The position numbers and the translations under genes were made by a program. The notes under the pieces are model-generated. The model was not told the DNA's origin. It worked only from the letters and a program-made list of their open reading frames with translations, and did not search any database. Below are positions 18,629-27,350 of a stretch of 64,000 nt of DNA, one piece after another; position 1 is the first letter of the stretch, and each line of letters begins with the position of its first letter. The DNA comes from CAZQHK01 sp964593455 (GTDB lineage: Bacteria > Muiribacteriota > CAYSPT01), in contig CAZQHK010000012.1 in assembly GCA_964593455.1 (NCBI GenBank), positions 47,453 through 111,452 of the forward strand, in the 5' to 3' direction.

Positions 18629-20074
18629 ATGAGAACCTATGTCATCAAACGCCTGCTTTTGATGATCCCGACATTCTTCGCCATATCGCTTATTGTTTTT
18701 CTCATACTCAATCTGGCGCCTGGCCGGCCGGGCGGAATGGCGATGGGGGCGGAACAAGCTGAATCTGCCGACACGAGTGGTTCCAAAAGGGAAGCCTATC
18801 GTATCTTTAAGCAGCAGTTCAATCTGAATAAACCGGTTATCTTCAATACCAGGTTTGCTCTGGCCACGAAAGAGATACAGCGCTATCTAGCCGCCATCGT
18901 TTACAAGAACGTCAGTTCGCGTGAACTGATAAAAGCTCAAGACAATCTTGAAGACTACGGGGTGTACGCCGTTCCCCATCTGGTTTCTATCATGAACGAT
19001 AGTTCCGACCCCAAACTCAGGGACATGGCCGTCATCATTCTAACGCAAAACGTTCCCCGGCAGGTTATCAGCCGGTACGCCGAATCGTTGAGTGACGTGG
19101 AAAAAAAGTTGAACCGGGAGATCGATCAAGAACGAATAATGCTCAAACAATGGATTTACAGATTTGATGATCCGGAAGAAAAGAAACGTGAAATAATTGG
19201 CAAGTGGAAGACATGGTATGAACAGAACAATGACCGGTACAATTATTCATTCGGGGAAAAATTGAAGATATTCTTCATCGATACCCGGTTTGCCAAGTAC
19301 TGGTCCAATCTTATAAATTTTGATTTTGGCGTTTCCCATATCGACAAACAACCGGTTCTGAAGAAGATATTAAGCAAGCTCAAATACTCGTTGAGCCTGT
19401 CGGTAACTTCGCTGCTGTTAGCCTACCTGATCTCTGTGCCCCTGGGTGTTTTCTCGGCCGTCAAGCAAAATACCGTGTATGATCGGATTATCTCTGTTAT
19501 TCTGTTCATGCTGTACTCGCTTCCCAGTTTCTTTGTGGCTTCGCTTCTCCTGACGACGATTTCAGAGGGCAGTGATTTCGGCTGGAAACTGTTCCCCACC
19601 GGCGGTTTTCAGAGTCGGACCTATATGAGTATGACCACTATCGACCAGGCAAAAGATATTATCTGGCATCTGATATTACCGGTGATTTGCCTTACTTACG
19701 GCTCCCTGGCCTCTCTGTCCCGATATGCCCGGTCCGGTCTTCTGGAAGTAATCAGATCCGACTATATTCGAACTGCCCGGGCCAAGGGTTTGTCGGAGTT
19801 CCAGGTTATTTTGAAACATGCGGTCAGGAACGGCATGATTCCTATTTTGACGTTGTTGGGAACAATATTACCGGTTGTCCTCGGAGGATCGGTAATAATC
19901 GAAGTTATTTTTGGTATAGACGGGATGGGGCTTCTGGCCTACAAGGCTATTCTTTACCGTGACTATAACGTCATCATGGGAGTACAGTTGATATCGGCTT
20001 TTTTGGTGCTGATAGGAATATTGATATCCGATTTTTCCTATGCCCTGGTAGATCCCCGGATTACCTTTAAATAA
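18629..20074 (+). CDS. Peptide ABC transporter permease, OppB/DppB type, with large N-terminal insertion
   Basis: The product has 481 residues against the usual 305-340. TM1 (residues 9-31) and the conserved LNLAPGRPGG are typical of OppB. Then about 170 extra residues precede the transmembrane core; this insert contains a HEAT-like piece (YAVPHLVSIMNDSSDPKLRD) and charged helices. The core (about 250-481) is standard, with the EAA loop YARSGLLEVIRSDYIRTARAKGLSE and the ending DPRITFK. The insert should lie outside the cytoplasm, between TM1 and TM2, where it could contact the binding proteins. The stop codon overlaps the next ATG by one base (TAATG). Confidence 0.92.
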   Translation: MRTYVIKRLLLMIPTFFAISLIVFLILNLAPGRPGGMAMGAEQAESADTSGSKREAYRIFKQQFNLNKPVIFNTRFALATKEIQRYLAAIVYKNVSSRELIKAQDNLEDYGVYAVPHLVSIMNDSSDPKLRDMAVIILTQNVPRQVISRYAESLSDVEKKLNREIDQERIMLKQWIYRFDDPEEKKREIIGKWKTWYEQNNDRYNYSFGEKLKIFFIDTRFAKYWSNLINFDFGVSHIDKQPVLKKILSKLKYSLSLSVTSLLLAYLISVPLGVFSAVKQNTVYDRIISVILFMLYSLPSFFVASLLLTTISEGSDFGWKLFPTGGFQSRTYMSMTTIDQAKDIIWHLILPVICLTYGSLASLSRYARSGLLEVIRSDYIRTARAKGLSEFQVILKHAVRNGMIPILTLLGTILPVVLGGSVIIEVIFGIDGMGLLAYKAILYRDYNVIMGVQLISAFLVLIGILISDFSYALVDPRITFK

Positions 20075-21534
20075 TGGAAAAAGCAGAAAATGAAAACACG
20101 ATGATGGAAGAGAAGAAGACAGTCGAACAAGTTAGTTACTGGGCCATAGTCTGGGGCCAGGTAAAGAAGAACAAGATAGGTATGTTCGGAATATGGTGCA
20201 TCCTGGGACTGATTCTCATTGCTGTCTTTGCTCCCTTCATTTCACTGAACAAGCCGTTTTGGTTTCAACCTTTCGATGTGCCGCTTACAAAGACGTTTAT
20301 TTATCCCCCTTTGAAAATATCGTTGACCCCGTACGAAGCTGAAGGAACTGATCACGGTATCAAAGTTGCCTGGGGTCTGGGCCGGCAGAAAAGAGAGACG
20401 CTGATTATTCTCGAACCAGGAAGAAAACAGGCTGTGGGGCCGGATGGATCGATGGGCTGGATCATTCGATCTGTCGAAAAAAACTATTTCTTTACACCGT
20501 GTAAAGTATATCCCTTCTTCGCTTCCTTGTTTGACCGTGGGTTCTTTGAAAACGCCGTGGATATTTTTTTCAACCTGGTAATGGTCCTCAGTCCCCTGTT
20601 CCTGTTCATATGGCCACTGGCCTGGGCGTGGCATGGAGCTTTGTGGAAGTGGCGTATCAATCGATATTTGTACGGATTTATCCTGTTGCTCCTGGTACTT
20701 TTTACCCTGCTGCTTCTGTTCCCGGCCCGGTATCCTCCCTGCGATTATAAAGAACTGGCGGGCATGTTTCGTGAAGATGGAATCACGATATCTTCTTCGT
20801 TCCCACTTCAGACCTACTCATATCGAGAGATCGAGATCGGTTTGAACAACCCGCGGCCGCCGGATAAAAACCACTGGTTGGGTACCGACAAGGCCGGTCG
20901 TGACGTGTTTTCCCGGATGGTGTATGGAACCAGAATATCCCTTACTATCGGGGTGGTTGCCGTATCAATATACGTCACTATCGGAATCATTCTTGGTTCA
21001 CTGGCCGGTTTTTTCGGTGGGAAAATAGATATTATTATCTCGCGGTTTGTCGAGGTGATGCTCTGTTTTCCGGTTTTCTTCCTGATACTCACCATCGTGG
21101 CTTTCATCGAAAAACGGACTATCTTCCACGTGATGTTTATTATCGGCATTACACGCTGGACCGGGGTAGCCCGTCTGGTGCGGGGAGAGTTTCTGCGCTT
21201 GAAAGGGATGGATTATGTGCAGGCGGCCATAGCTCAGGGAATAAGCAGGGTGAATATTATTTTTGGCCACGTTCTTCCGAACGCCCTGGCTCCCGTTTTG
21301 GTCGCGGCCACGTTTGGAATAGCCGCCGCTATTTTGACGGAATCGAGTCTGGCGTTTCTTGGGTTGGGCGACCCGTCTGCACCTAGTTGGGGCGAAATTT
21401 TGAGCACGGGGCGGGTGGAAGGCAAACTCTGGCTTATTCTGGTTCCGGGTCTGGCTATCTTCTTCGTGGTCTCTATTTTCAACCTGGTGGGCGAAGCGCT
21501 CAGGGACGCCCTTGATCCGAGGTTGAGGCAATGA
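20074..21534 (+). CDS. Peptide ABC transporter permease, OppC/DppC type, with insertion
   Basis: The product has 486 residues; family members usually have about 300. After the cytoplasmic N terminus and TM1 (GIWCILGLILIAVFAPFI) comes an insert of roughly 190 residues that itself contains two further hydrophobic segments (near 165-190 and 205-225). The normal core starts at HWLGTDKAGRDVFSRMVYGTRISL and includes the EAA loop RGEFLRLKGMDYVQAAIAQGIS and the ending LRDALDPRLRQ. It forms the channel with the preceding OppB-like protein; both halves are enlarged in the same position. Confidence 0.92.
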   Translation: MEKAENENTMMEEKKTVEQVSYWAIVWGQVKKNKIGMFGIWCILGLILIAVFAPFISLNKPFWFQPFDVPLTKTFIYPPLKISLTPYEAEGTDHGIKVAWGLGRQKRETLIILEPGRKQAVGPDGSMGWIIRSVEKNYFFTPCKVYPFFASLFDRGFFENAVDIFFNLVMVLSPLFLFIWPLAWAWHGALWKWRINRYLYGFILLLLVLFTLLLLFPARYPPCDYKELAGMFREDGITISSSFPLQTYSYREIEIGLNNPRPPDKNHWLGTDKAGRDVFSRMVYGTRISLTIGVVAVSIYVTIGIILGSLAGFFGGKIDIIISRFVEVMLCFPVFFLILTIVAFIEKRTIFHVMFIIGITRWTGVARLVRGEFLRLKGMDYVQAAIAQGISRVNIIFGHVLPNALAPVLVAATFGIAAAILTESSLAFLGLGDPSAPSWGEILSTGRVEGKLWLILVPGLAIFFVVSIFNLVGEALRDALDPRLRQ

Positions 21535-21854
21535 TTGATAACAACGGTCTTGATCGAATAAAACTTTCTTGCGAGCACAAAATCTACGGTTTCGACATCC
21601 GTAAGGCTCGCTCCGTGGGCGCGTACATCCTTGTACGCAGAACTCGCCATCCATGGCTCAGGCAACTGCTTCTTACCCGCTTCGCTTCGCCGACGGTTGT
21701 TATCGAAACCTCCGACACGTGTTCTACAGAAAGATCCATTCGATCAAACGTTAACATCTTAAAGACAAAAATATAAAAAAGGAAGAAATTGGAGTCGGGT
21801 GATGGTGTTGTAACTTGGTGAAGTTGAATTACGAATAGTGAAGAATGTAAAGAT
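21535..21854. repeat. Intra-operon palindromic element between permease and ATPase genes
   Basis: This 320-bp spacer has no supportable gene; an 81-codon frame from 21531 has no ribosome site and runs through repeats. It contains nested inverted repeats: GATAACAAC (21537-21545) with GTTGTTATC (21696-21704), and TTGATCGAAT (21550-21559) with ATTCGATCAA (21738-21747). Inside are two compact hairpins, GCGTACATCCTTGTACGC (21621-21638) and GCCATCCATGGC (21646-21657), whose loops read TCCT and TCCA. The element interrupts an otherwise tight operon. Confidence 0.6.
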
Positions 21855-22904
21855 ATGGAAAATAACGAGAAAAATATAGAGGATAGAAAACCGGAACAGG
21901 TTGAGGTTTCGTCACCGCCAGCTGTCCTGGAACCGTCGAAGGAAAAACTGGTCGAGATCAGGGATTTACGGACCTACTTTTTTACTGATGCCGGCGTGGT
22001 TACCTCGGTTGACGGGGTGAGCTACGATATTTACAAAGGAGAGACCCTGGGACTGGTGGGAGAGTCCGGTTGCGGCAAATCTGTCACTGCTCTGTCCATT
22101 ATGCGGCTGGTTCCGGACCCGCCGGGAAAGATCGTTAACGGAGAGATACTATTTAAAGGTCAGGACCTGACCGGATTTACCAACAAGGAGATGCGAAAAA
22201 TTCGTGGCAACCAAATTGGGATGATGTTCCAGGAGCCTATGACCAGCCTCAACCCGGTGTATACCGTGGGAGACCAGATTATCGAGGCTATAACTCTGCA
22301 TCTCGGGAAAACCTATGATGAAGCCAGGGAATTGGCCATTAACGTTCTCCGGGTGGTGGGTATTCCCTCCCCCGAACAGCGGGTCGACGAATATCCACAC
22401 CAGTTGTCGGGTGGGATGAAACAGCGGGTGATGATAGCCATGTCTCTGGTGTGTAAACCAGATCTGGTTATCGCCGACGAGCCGACGACTGCCCTTGATG
22501 TGACCATCCAGGCACAGATTCTTGACTTGCTTCGGTATCTCCAGAAAAAGTATGGGATGTCGATACTGCTGATTACCCACGATCTGGGAGTCGTGGCGGA
22601 ACTGGCTCATCGAGTGGTTGTAATGTATGCCAGCAAGGTGATTGAACAAGCCGATGTAAAAGAGCTTTTTGCCAATCCTTTGCATCCTTATACGGTTGGT
22701 TTGTTCAAGTCGATCCCGAAATTGGACGGAGACCAGAAAGAGCTAGAACCGATTACCGGCGTCGTTCCAAACCCGCTTGATTTTCCGGATGGATGCCATT
22801 TCCACCCGCGATGTCCACAGGCTATGGCAAAGTGCCGGCAGGAAGAGCCTCCGCTGATTGAAGTGAAACCAGATCATCTATCGGCCTGCTGGTTGAATGG
22901 TTGA
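21855..22904 (+). CDS. Peptide ABC transporter ATP-binding protein, OppD/DppD type
   Basis: The product has 349 residues. A polar N-terminal extension of about 30 residues precedes the ATPase: Walker A GESGCGKS, Q-loop MMFQEPMTSLNP, signature LSGGMKQR, Walker B LVIADEPTTALD and H-loop ITHDLG. The C-terminal oligopeptide-transporter extension has HPYTVGL and four cysteines (GCHFHPRC, KC, AC) of the kind that bind an iron-sulfur cluster in DppD-type ATPases. It powers the permease pair encoded upstream. Only a weak ribosome site is seen before the ATG, which may lower its yield after the repeat-filled spacer. Confidence 0.93.
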   Translation: MENNEKNIEDRKPEQVEVSSPPAVLEPSKEKLVEIRDLRTYFFTDAGVVTSVDGVSYDIYKGETLGLVGESGCGKSVTALSIMRLVPDPPGKIVNGEILFKGQDLTGFTNKEMRKIRGNQIGMMFQEPMTSLNPVYTVGDQIIEAITLHLGKTYDEARELAINVLRVVGIPSPEQRVDEYPHQLSGGMKQRVMIAMSLVCKPDLVIADEPTTALDVTIQAQILDLLRYLQKKYGMSILLITHDLGVVAELAHRVVVMYASKVIEQADVKELFANPLHPYTVGLFKSIPKLDGDQKELEPITGVVPNPLDFPDGCHFHPRCPQAMAKCRQEEPPLIEVKPDHLSACWLNG

Positions 22905-22937
22905 TTGACTGAAATAAAGGACAGTGCAATTGAAATA

Positions 22938-23939
22938 ATGAGCGATAAAAATAACAACCAAAACCAAACCGGCAAACCGCTTCTCGAGGTACGAAACCTC
23001 AAAAAATACTTTCCCATTACCGCGGGTCTCTTTTCACGGGTGGTGGGTTACGTCAAAGCAGTTGATGATGTTTCCTTGACGGTCGGCAGCGGGGAGACTG
23101 TCGGAATGGTTGGGGAGTCGGGATGTGGAAAAACCACCTTTGGCCGCTCCATTCTCAGGCTGATTGAGCCGACCTCCGGCGAGATAGATTTCAATGGAGA
23201 AAGTGTTTTGGATAAACGGGGAGAAGCCTTGCGAACCCTGCGCCGTGACATGCAGATTATCTTCCAGGACCCCTACTCCTCACTCAACCCCAGGAAAACA
23301 GTGCTTACTATCGTGGGGGAGGCGTTGAAGGTTCATGGTTTATGTCGGGGGAAGGAGCGGGTGGAACGGGTAGCTGATTTACTTGAGAAAGTTGGTCTGG
23401 CGGCTGAGTATATGAACCGGTATCCTCATGAGTTCTCCGGCGGTCAGCGTCAGCGGATCGGGATAGCCCGGGCTATTGCGCTCAACCCGTCATTCATCGT
23501 GTGTGACGAACCGGTTTCCGCTCTGGATGTGTCTATCCAGGCCCAGGTTATTAATCTTTTACTCCGGCTCCGGGAGGAGATGAACCTGGCGTATCTTTTC
23601 ATCGCCCACGATCTTTCGGTGGTGAAACATATATCCAACCGTATCATGGTCATGTACCTGGGGCGTATGGCAGAGTTCGCGGACAAGGATGATCTCTTTG
23701 TCAACCCGCTGCATCCGTATACCAGGGCCCTTTTATCCGCGGTCCCCATTCCGGACCCCGAGATAAAGCCGAACCGGATAGTCCTTGAAGGAGATGTACC
23801 AACTCCCATTAATCCCCCCAGCGGGTGCTATTTCCACCCCCGGTGCCCGGAGATAATAGGCGACATCTGTAAATTAGAGGTTCCACCGGTTAGAAACAGC
23901 GGCAACAGGCACCAGTACGTGTGCCATATCGACCGTTAA
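22938..23939 (+). CDS. Peptide ABC transporter ATP-binding protein, OppF/DppF type
   Basis: The product has 333 residues from ATG 22938; the frame is open from TTG 22905, directly after the previous stop codon, and that start cannot be excluded. It opens PLLEVRNLKKYFPI, typical of OppF. Motifs: Walker A GESGCGKTT, Q-loop IIFQDPYSSLNPR, signature FSGGQRQR, Walker B FIVCDEPVSALD, H-loop IAHDLSVV. The C-terminal cysteine set (GCYFHPRC, ICKL, VCHI) is present. It pairs with the preceding ATPase. It ends four bases from the 3' end of the convergent sensor gene, with no terminator between them. Confidence 0.93.
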   Translation: MSDKNNNQNQTGKPLLEVRNLKKYFPITAGLFSRVVGYVKAVDDVSLTVGSGETVGMVGESGCGKTTFGRSILRLIEPTSGEIDFNGESVLDKRGEALRTLRRDMQIIFQDPYSSLNPRKTVLTIVGEALKVHGLCRGKERVERVADLLEKVGLAAEYMNRYPHEFSGGQRQRIGIARAIALNPSFIVCDEPVSALDVSIQAQVINLLLRLREEMNLAYLFIAHDLSVVKHISNRIMVMYLGRMAEFADKDDLFVNPLHPYTRALLSAVPIPDPEIKPNRIVLEGDVPTPINPPSGCYFHPRCPEIIGDICKLEVPPVRNSGNRHQYVCHIDR

Positions 23940-23943
23940 GAAC

Positions 23944-25983
23944 TTAGTCAACTGCGGCGATGAGTGCCGACGCCGTCGTGGCGTTTTCCGGATGGGTCGC
24001 CACTGCCTGCGTCAGGTCAAACTGTTGTTCAACTGCCGATCGGGCTTTAACTTCCACCTGTTTCAGCAGTTCTTCGGTGTCGGCGGCTTGTTTTCCCGGC
24101 AGGATCAGGTAAAAGGAATTCGAACCTCCTCGGACAACGATGGAACTATGCGGCAGCATGTCCCGGCTGGCGGTGGCGAAGTGAACCATCACGTCTTCCA
24201 GGGCCTCGGTCCATTCCTCTGGTCTTACCGTCGGGGCGGGTTTCAGCGCTACCTTGGCTAAAGAGACCGGACGCATGTACTGGGCGGCCCGGTCCAATTC
24301 GCCACTTACCCGTTCCTTCAAGGCTTCGAACAGGTTAACCGCAGAGGTTTCTTGCTCCTGGAGGGTAGCGGTATACAGCAAGGTGGGACCCATCAACGAG
24401 GCGAATAGGCCGAAAAAGCGGGCCAGTTCATCGTTCAGTTCCTCGGAATCGAGAGCGAAAATGCACAGTAGTCCGGCTATTTTCTCTCCCGATACCATGG
24501 GCTGGCACATGATGAATTGTACTTTTTCGCGGTCCTCTTCACTGAAAGTGGCCAGTTCCTCAGTGATCTCAGCGTGGTCTTTGAGAACCAGGAGCTCTTT
24601 AGTGTCCAATGATGCCCCTAATTTTCCTTGGCTCGGTATTACGGTGAAATTTTCGGATGTAGCCTCGCTCAAACCGAAATTGGCTTGTATGGCCATGGTG
24701 TCAGAGCCATGCTGCGGCAGGAGTATGGCGCAGGTGTTGACACCGAACCCGAGCTGGAGAATCTGCGCCATCATTTCGGCAACCTCCACGGGATCGGAAC
24801 AGGTGTTCATGATCCCGTTTACCTCGTAAATTGCGGAAAGTTTGGAAATAGTATTCTGAAGCTCTCTGGACATGGTGTTAAATGCCCGGGCCAGAGCTCC
24901 GAGTTCGTCCGTTGATTCAACCTCAACACGGGTATTGTAGTCTCCCTTGGAAATGGCACTTATTCCGTCCTGAAGTTTCTGCAGCGGGGAGGTTATCCGG
25001 CCGGTAAATATATATCCGGCGACAGAGAAAAGGAGAACCGCGATCAGGCCGATCATGGTGAGCACCCGTCTGGTTCCCTGGATGGTGTTGAGAAGATTAT
25101 CAGCCGAAAGGCCGCCCCAAATCTCACCGATATACGTGCCGTTCAGGGTGGTAAGCGGGATCATTCCAACCGAAGAATATTTTCCTTCGACATAGAGTTC
25201 CCCGTAACTGCCGGTTATCGGGTCGAAGTAGCTCGGTATGAGCGGCTTGTTCTTTTCTCTGAGCGAAACGTCGTCCGCCCAAAACGTGGTTGCCACACAG
25301 AACCTGGTTTTATTCTGAGTTGAAAAGAGAACGAATTCCAACCCGCTGAGCTCCTTCATACGTTTGATGAACAGGTCGTCCAGGGTAAAACCGGCCATGA
25401 CCGTAAAAACCGGTTGGGAAGCGCTGTCACGTATCGAAGCGGCGGCGATAACCGCCAGGTGTTCACCGTCGCCATACGCACTTACCTGTTCTTTCCCCGG
25501 TTCAGGCAGCGAGCCCAGGGTATTGGCGACCATATCATTGGCCCGGATAATTCTTTCGGGTGGTGAGCAGGCCAGAACTTTTCCGTCGGGTGCATAGATC
25601 TCCACGAAGTCGAGTCCGGAACTCTTGAGCCATGAGGCCAGAATTGACTGGCACTGCTTCACTGCTTCAGCGGCGGTGTCAGAACCGTGTTTTTCGGCCT
25701 CGTTGAGGATGGTGGCGCTTAAAATGAGCTCTTTGTTGGTCACAAAAGATGATACCTTGTCGAGACTCTCATTGCCGAGATTGGCGTATTCGCTCTTGAA
25801 CCCGTGCAGCGGTTTCTGGAGCCGTTCACGTACCAGGCCTTTGAGTTGTGATTCGGTAGAACGCGAGACCAGAAACACCGACACTGCCATGACCAGAATG
25901 ATGGCCATGGTAATAAATAGGAAAAATTTGGTTTTGAGTTTGGTTTTAACTGCACCTTCATCCGCGGTAATGGTTACGGACAT
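23944..25983 (-). CDS. Cache-HAMP-GAF membrane sensor with degenerate GGDEF-like C terminus
   Basis: The product has 679 residues. TM1 (about 22-44) is followed by a periplasmic Cache-type sensor region (about 45-310; VEIYAPDGKVLACSP, FTLDDLFIKRM), TM2 (about 315-336) and a HAMP domain (SPLQKLQDGISAISKGDYNTRVE). A GAF-like domain covers about 395-550. The last 120 residues have the outline of a GGDEF domain, but RYGGDEF is replaced by RGGSNSF, so cyclase activity is not expected. It may sense a ligand and signal by protein contact or nucleotide binding. ATG 25983, preceded by GGGAGG, is chosen over the upstream in-frame codon at 26067, which lies inside the fapA-like gene. One base separates it from that gene. 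Confidence 0.85.
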   Translation of the reverse strand: MSVTITADEGAVKTKLKTKFFLFITMAIILVMAVSVFLVSRSTESQLKGLVRERLQKPLHGFKSEYANLGNESLDKVSSFVTNKELILSATILNEAEKHGSDTAAEAVKQCQSILASWLKSSGLDFVEIYAPDGKVLACSPPERIIRANDMVANTLGSLPEPGKEQVSAYGDGEHLAVIAAASIRDSASQPVFTVMAGFTLDDLFIKRMKELSGLEFVLFSTQNKTRFCVATTFWADDVSLREKNKPLIPSYFDPITGSYGELYVEGKYSSVGMIPLTTLNGTYIGEIWGGLSADNLLNTIQGTRRVLTMIGLIAVLLFSVAGYIFTGRITSPLQKLQDGISAISKGDYNTRVEVESTDELGALARAFNTMSRELQNTISKLSAIYEVNGIMNTCSDPVEVAEMMAQILQLGFGVNTCAILLPQHGSDTMAIQANFGLSEATSENFTVIPSQGKLGASLDTKELLVLKDHAEITEELATFSEEDREKVQFIMCQPMVSGEKIAGLLCIFALDSEELNDELARFFGLFASLMGPTLLYTATLQEQETSAVNLFEALKERVSGELDRAAQYMRPVSLAKVALKPAPTVRPEEWTEALEDVMVHFATASRDMLPHSSIVVRGGSNSFYLILPGKQAADTEELLKQVEVKARSAVEQQFDLTQAVATHPENATTASALIAAVD

Positions 25984-25984
25984 T

Positions 25985-26905
25985 TTATCTTCCCTCCCGA
26001 TCTTCCACCGCTTGCATGCGTTTAAAGAATTGAGCCCTGGCTGCCATTCTCGGAACATGCAAGACAACTTCCGTCCCGGGATAAACCAGTTCGCTCACGA
26101 CCACCGAGGGCCGTTCGCCGCTCATCCATTTTTTCATCTGTTTTTCGAGGTCGGTTTTCTTGATCTCGAGCTGTACCAATTCCGATCTCACTTCAGTTCC
26201 TTTTCGAACCTCTTTGAGAATCTCTTTCTTACGCTCTGCCGGGAGGGTCGAAATCCGATCTCCCAGGACTTTGAGAATGTTTTCCGTACGTTCAATTTTC
26301 GCAATGTCTTTCTTGGTTTCGAGAATTCTTTTGTCTATTTCCAGGATACGTTCGAAAATGGGGCTCTGGTCCGGTTCTTTGACTTTCAGTGTGGTAATCT
26401 TGCCGGTAGCGTTACCTACCGTACGAGCCCATATTTCAATGTCAGACTCGACCGAACCACCAAGAATAAGTCCTTCACCAACGATGACATTCGTACCGGT
26501 GGTTCCAACATAGATACGTCCTTTGGCTCGTATCTCGCTCTCTATGACTCTGTTTTTAACCAGGATATCACCGTTGCAGCTGACACGGCTGCCGATGATA
26601 TCTCCGGCGATGATGGCCGTGCCCGCCACACATTCTTCTTTGGCGCAATTGATAAATCCGGTATGGGCGATAATCCGTTCATCGGCTTTTATGATGGCAG
26701 CTCTAATCTGCCCTTTCACTTCTATGTCGCCGGTAGCTGACAAGTGGGCGGACTCCATTACATTCCCTTCGACTTTGATATTGCCGTCGAAATGAACGGT
26801 GCCGTGTTCCGAGAGCACATCCCCTTGCACTACCATCAATTTTGGCGGGCCCGCTGTTATGACCGCGTGTTTTATGGATGAGTGCCCCGAGCTTGAATCT
26901 GTCAT
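25985..26905 (-). CDS. FapA/DUF342-family polymer-forming protein
   Basis: The product has 306 residues. Residues 30-175 are built of short beta-repeats rich in Gly, Val and Ile (GTVHFDGNIKVEGNV, LSATGDIEVKGQI, IIAGDIIGSRVSCNGDILVKN), the right-handed helix of the DUF342/FapA and bactofilin-like families. A long charged coiled coil follows (about 180-270). FapA-type proteins are linked with flagellar assembly and cell-surface morphogenesis, and the flagellin array lies directly upstream on the other strand. It is cytoplasmic, with no signal peptide. It is probably co-transcribed with the sensor gene. Confidence 0.8.
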   Translation of the reverse strand: MTDSSSGHSSIKHAVITAGPPKLMVVQGDVLSEHGTVHFDGNIKVEGNVMESAHLSATGDIEVKGQIRAAIIKADERIIAHTGFINCAKEECVAGTAIIAGDIIGSRVSCNGDILVKNRVIESEIRAKGRIYVGTTGTNVIVGEGLILGGSVESDIEIWARTVGNATGKITTLKVKEPDQSPIFERILEIDKRILETKKDIAKIERTENILKVLGDRISTLPAERKKEILKEVRKGTEVRSELVQLEIKKTDLEKQMKKWMSGERPSVVVSELVYPGTEVVLHVPRMAARAQFFKRMQAVEDREGR

Positions 26906-27097
26906 GAGGGTCAGTTCACCTTCCCTTTAACACCACGAACCGCACAATTCAGGTGTTTCGATTTAAGTATCTCACCTCTAGGTGCTAACATGCGTTCATA
27001 AATATATCTATATATAGGTGCTACTTAACAAAATATACTGCAAACATACAGAGAAAGTCAATGCCCGATTCACAATGAATATACGTGCTACATAAAC

Positions 27098-27122
27098 TTG
27101 AAGTGCTACTTCAACTTTTTTT
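27098..27122 (+). terminator. Small hairpin with T-tract upstream of flagellin promoter
   Basis: TTGAAGT and ACTTCAA form a 7-bp perfect stem with loop GCT, followed by CTTTTTTT. It has the form of an intrinsic terminator, but no plus-strand gene precedes it. It may end a short unannotated RNA or be a regulator site. Confidence 0.4.
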
Positions 27123-27132
27123 CCAAAAGCCG

Positions 27133-27160
27133 TTAGTAAATTGGGACATCCTGCCGATAG
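27133..27160 (+). promoter_or_regulatory. Possible sigma28 (FliA-type) promoter
   Basis: The -10-like box GCCGATAG (27153-27160) matches GCCGATAA at seven of eight positions. TTAGTAAA lies 12 bp upstream, close to the TAAA-type -35. The spacing is one base longer than the enterobacterial form. No equivalent is seen before the later flagellin genes. Confidence 0.42.
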
Positions 27161-27350
27161 GGTAGTTATAACGTTTTCTCAATTCGACGGTTGCCGGGAA
27201 GGAGATGGTGTTTGGGACTCAGGTAAAGGCAACGAAACCGTTGGCAAGACACACGCGCTGACGGACTGACGGTTGAGAAAACAGGCTCGAAAATCCGGGC
27301 CGACTCAGACAAGGACGACTGAGTTACATAAAATCAAGGAGGATACAAAA

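Larger units (their letters stand above)
26906..27350. promoter_or_regulatory. Divergent regulatory region upstream of the flagellin array
   Basis: This 445-bp AT-rich region between the fapA-like gene and the first flagellin holds no gene. It has four copies of GTGCTAC/GTGCTAA (26982, 27018, 27085, 27103), a CACCTCTAGGTG palindrome (26973-26984), a hairpin with T-tract (27098-27122) and a possible sigma28 promoter (27133-27160). It presumably controls flagellin expression and perhaps the divergent pair. Confidence 0.5.

Noticed and set aside
21537..21747. Placing this element in the same family as 36626-36805 and 52447-52627
   Set aside because: It shares the general inverted-repeat plan but not the conserved core boxes; similarity is architectural only.
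21531..21776. 81-codon frame overlapping the OppC stop codon
   Set aside because: It runs through palindromic repeats, has no ribosome site and no protein-like composition.
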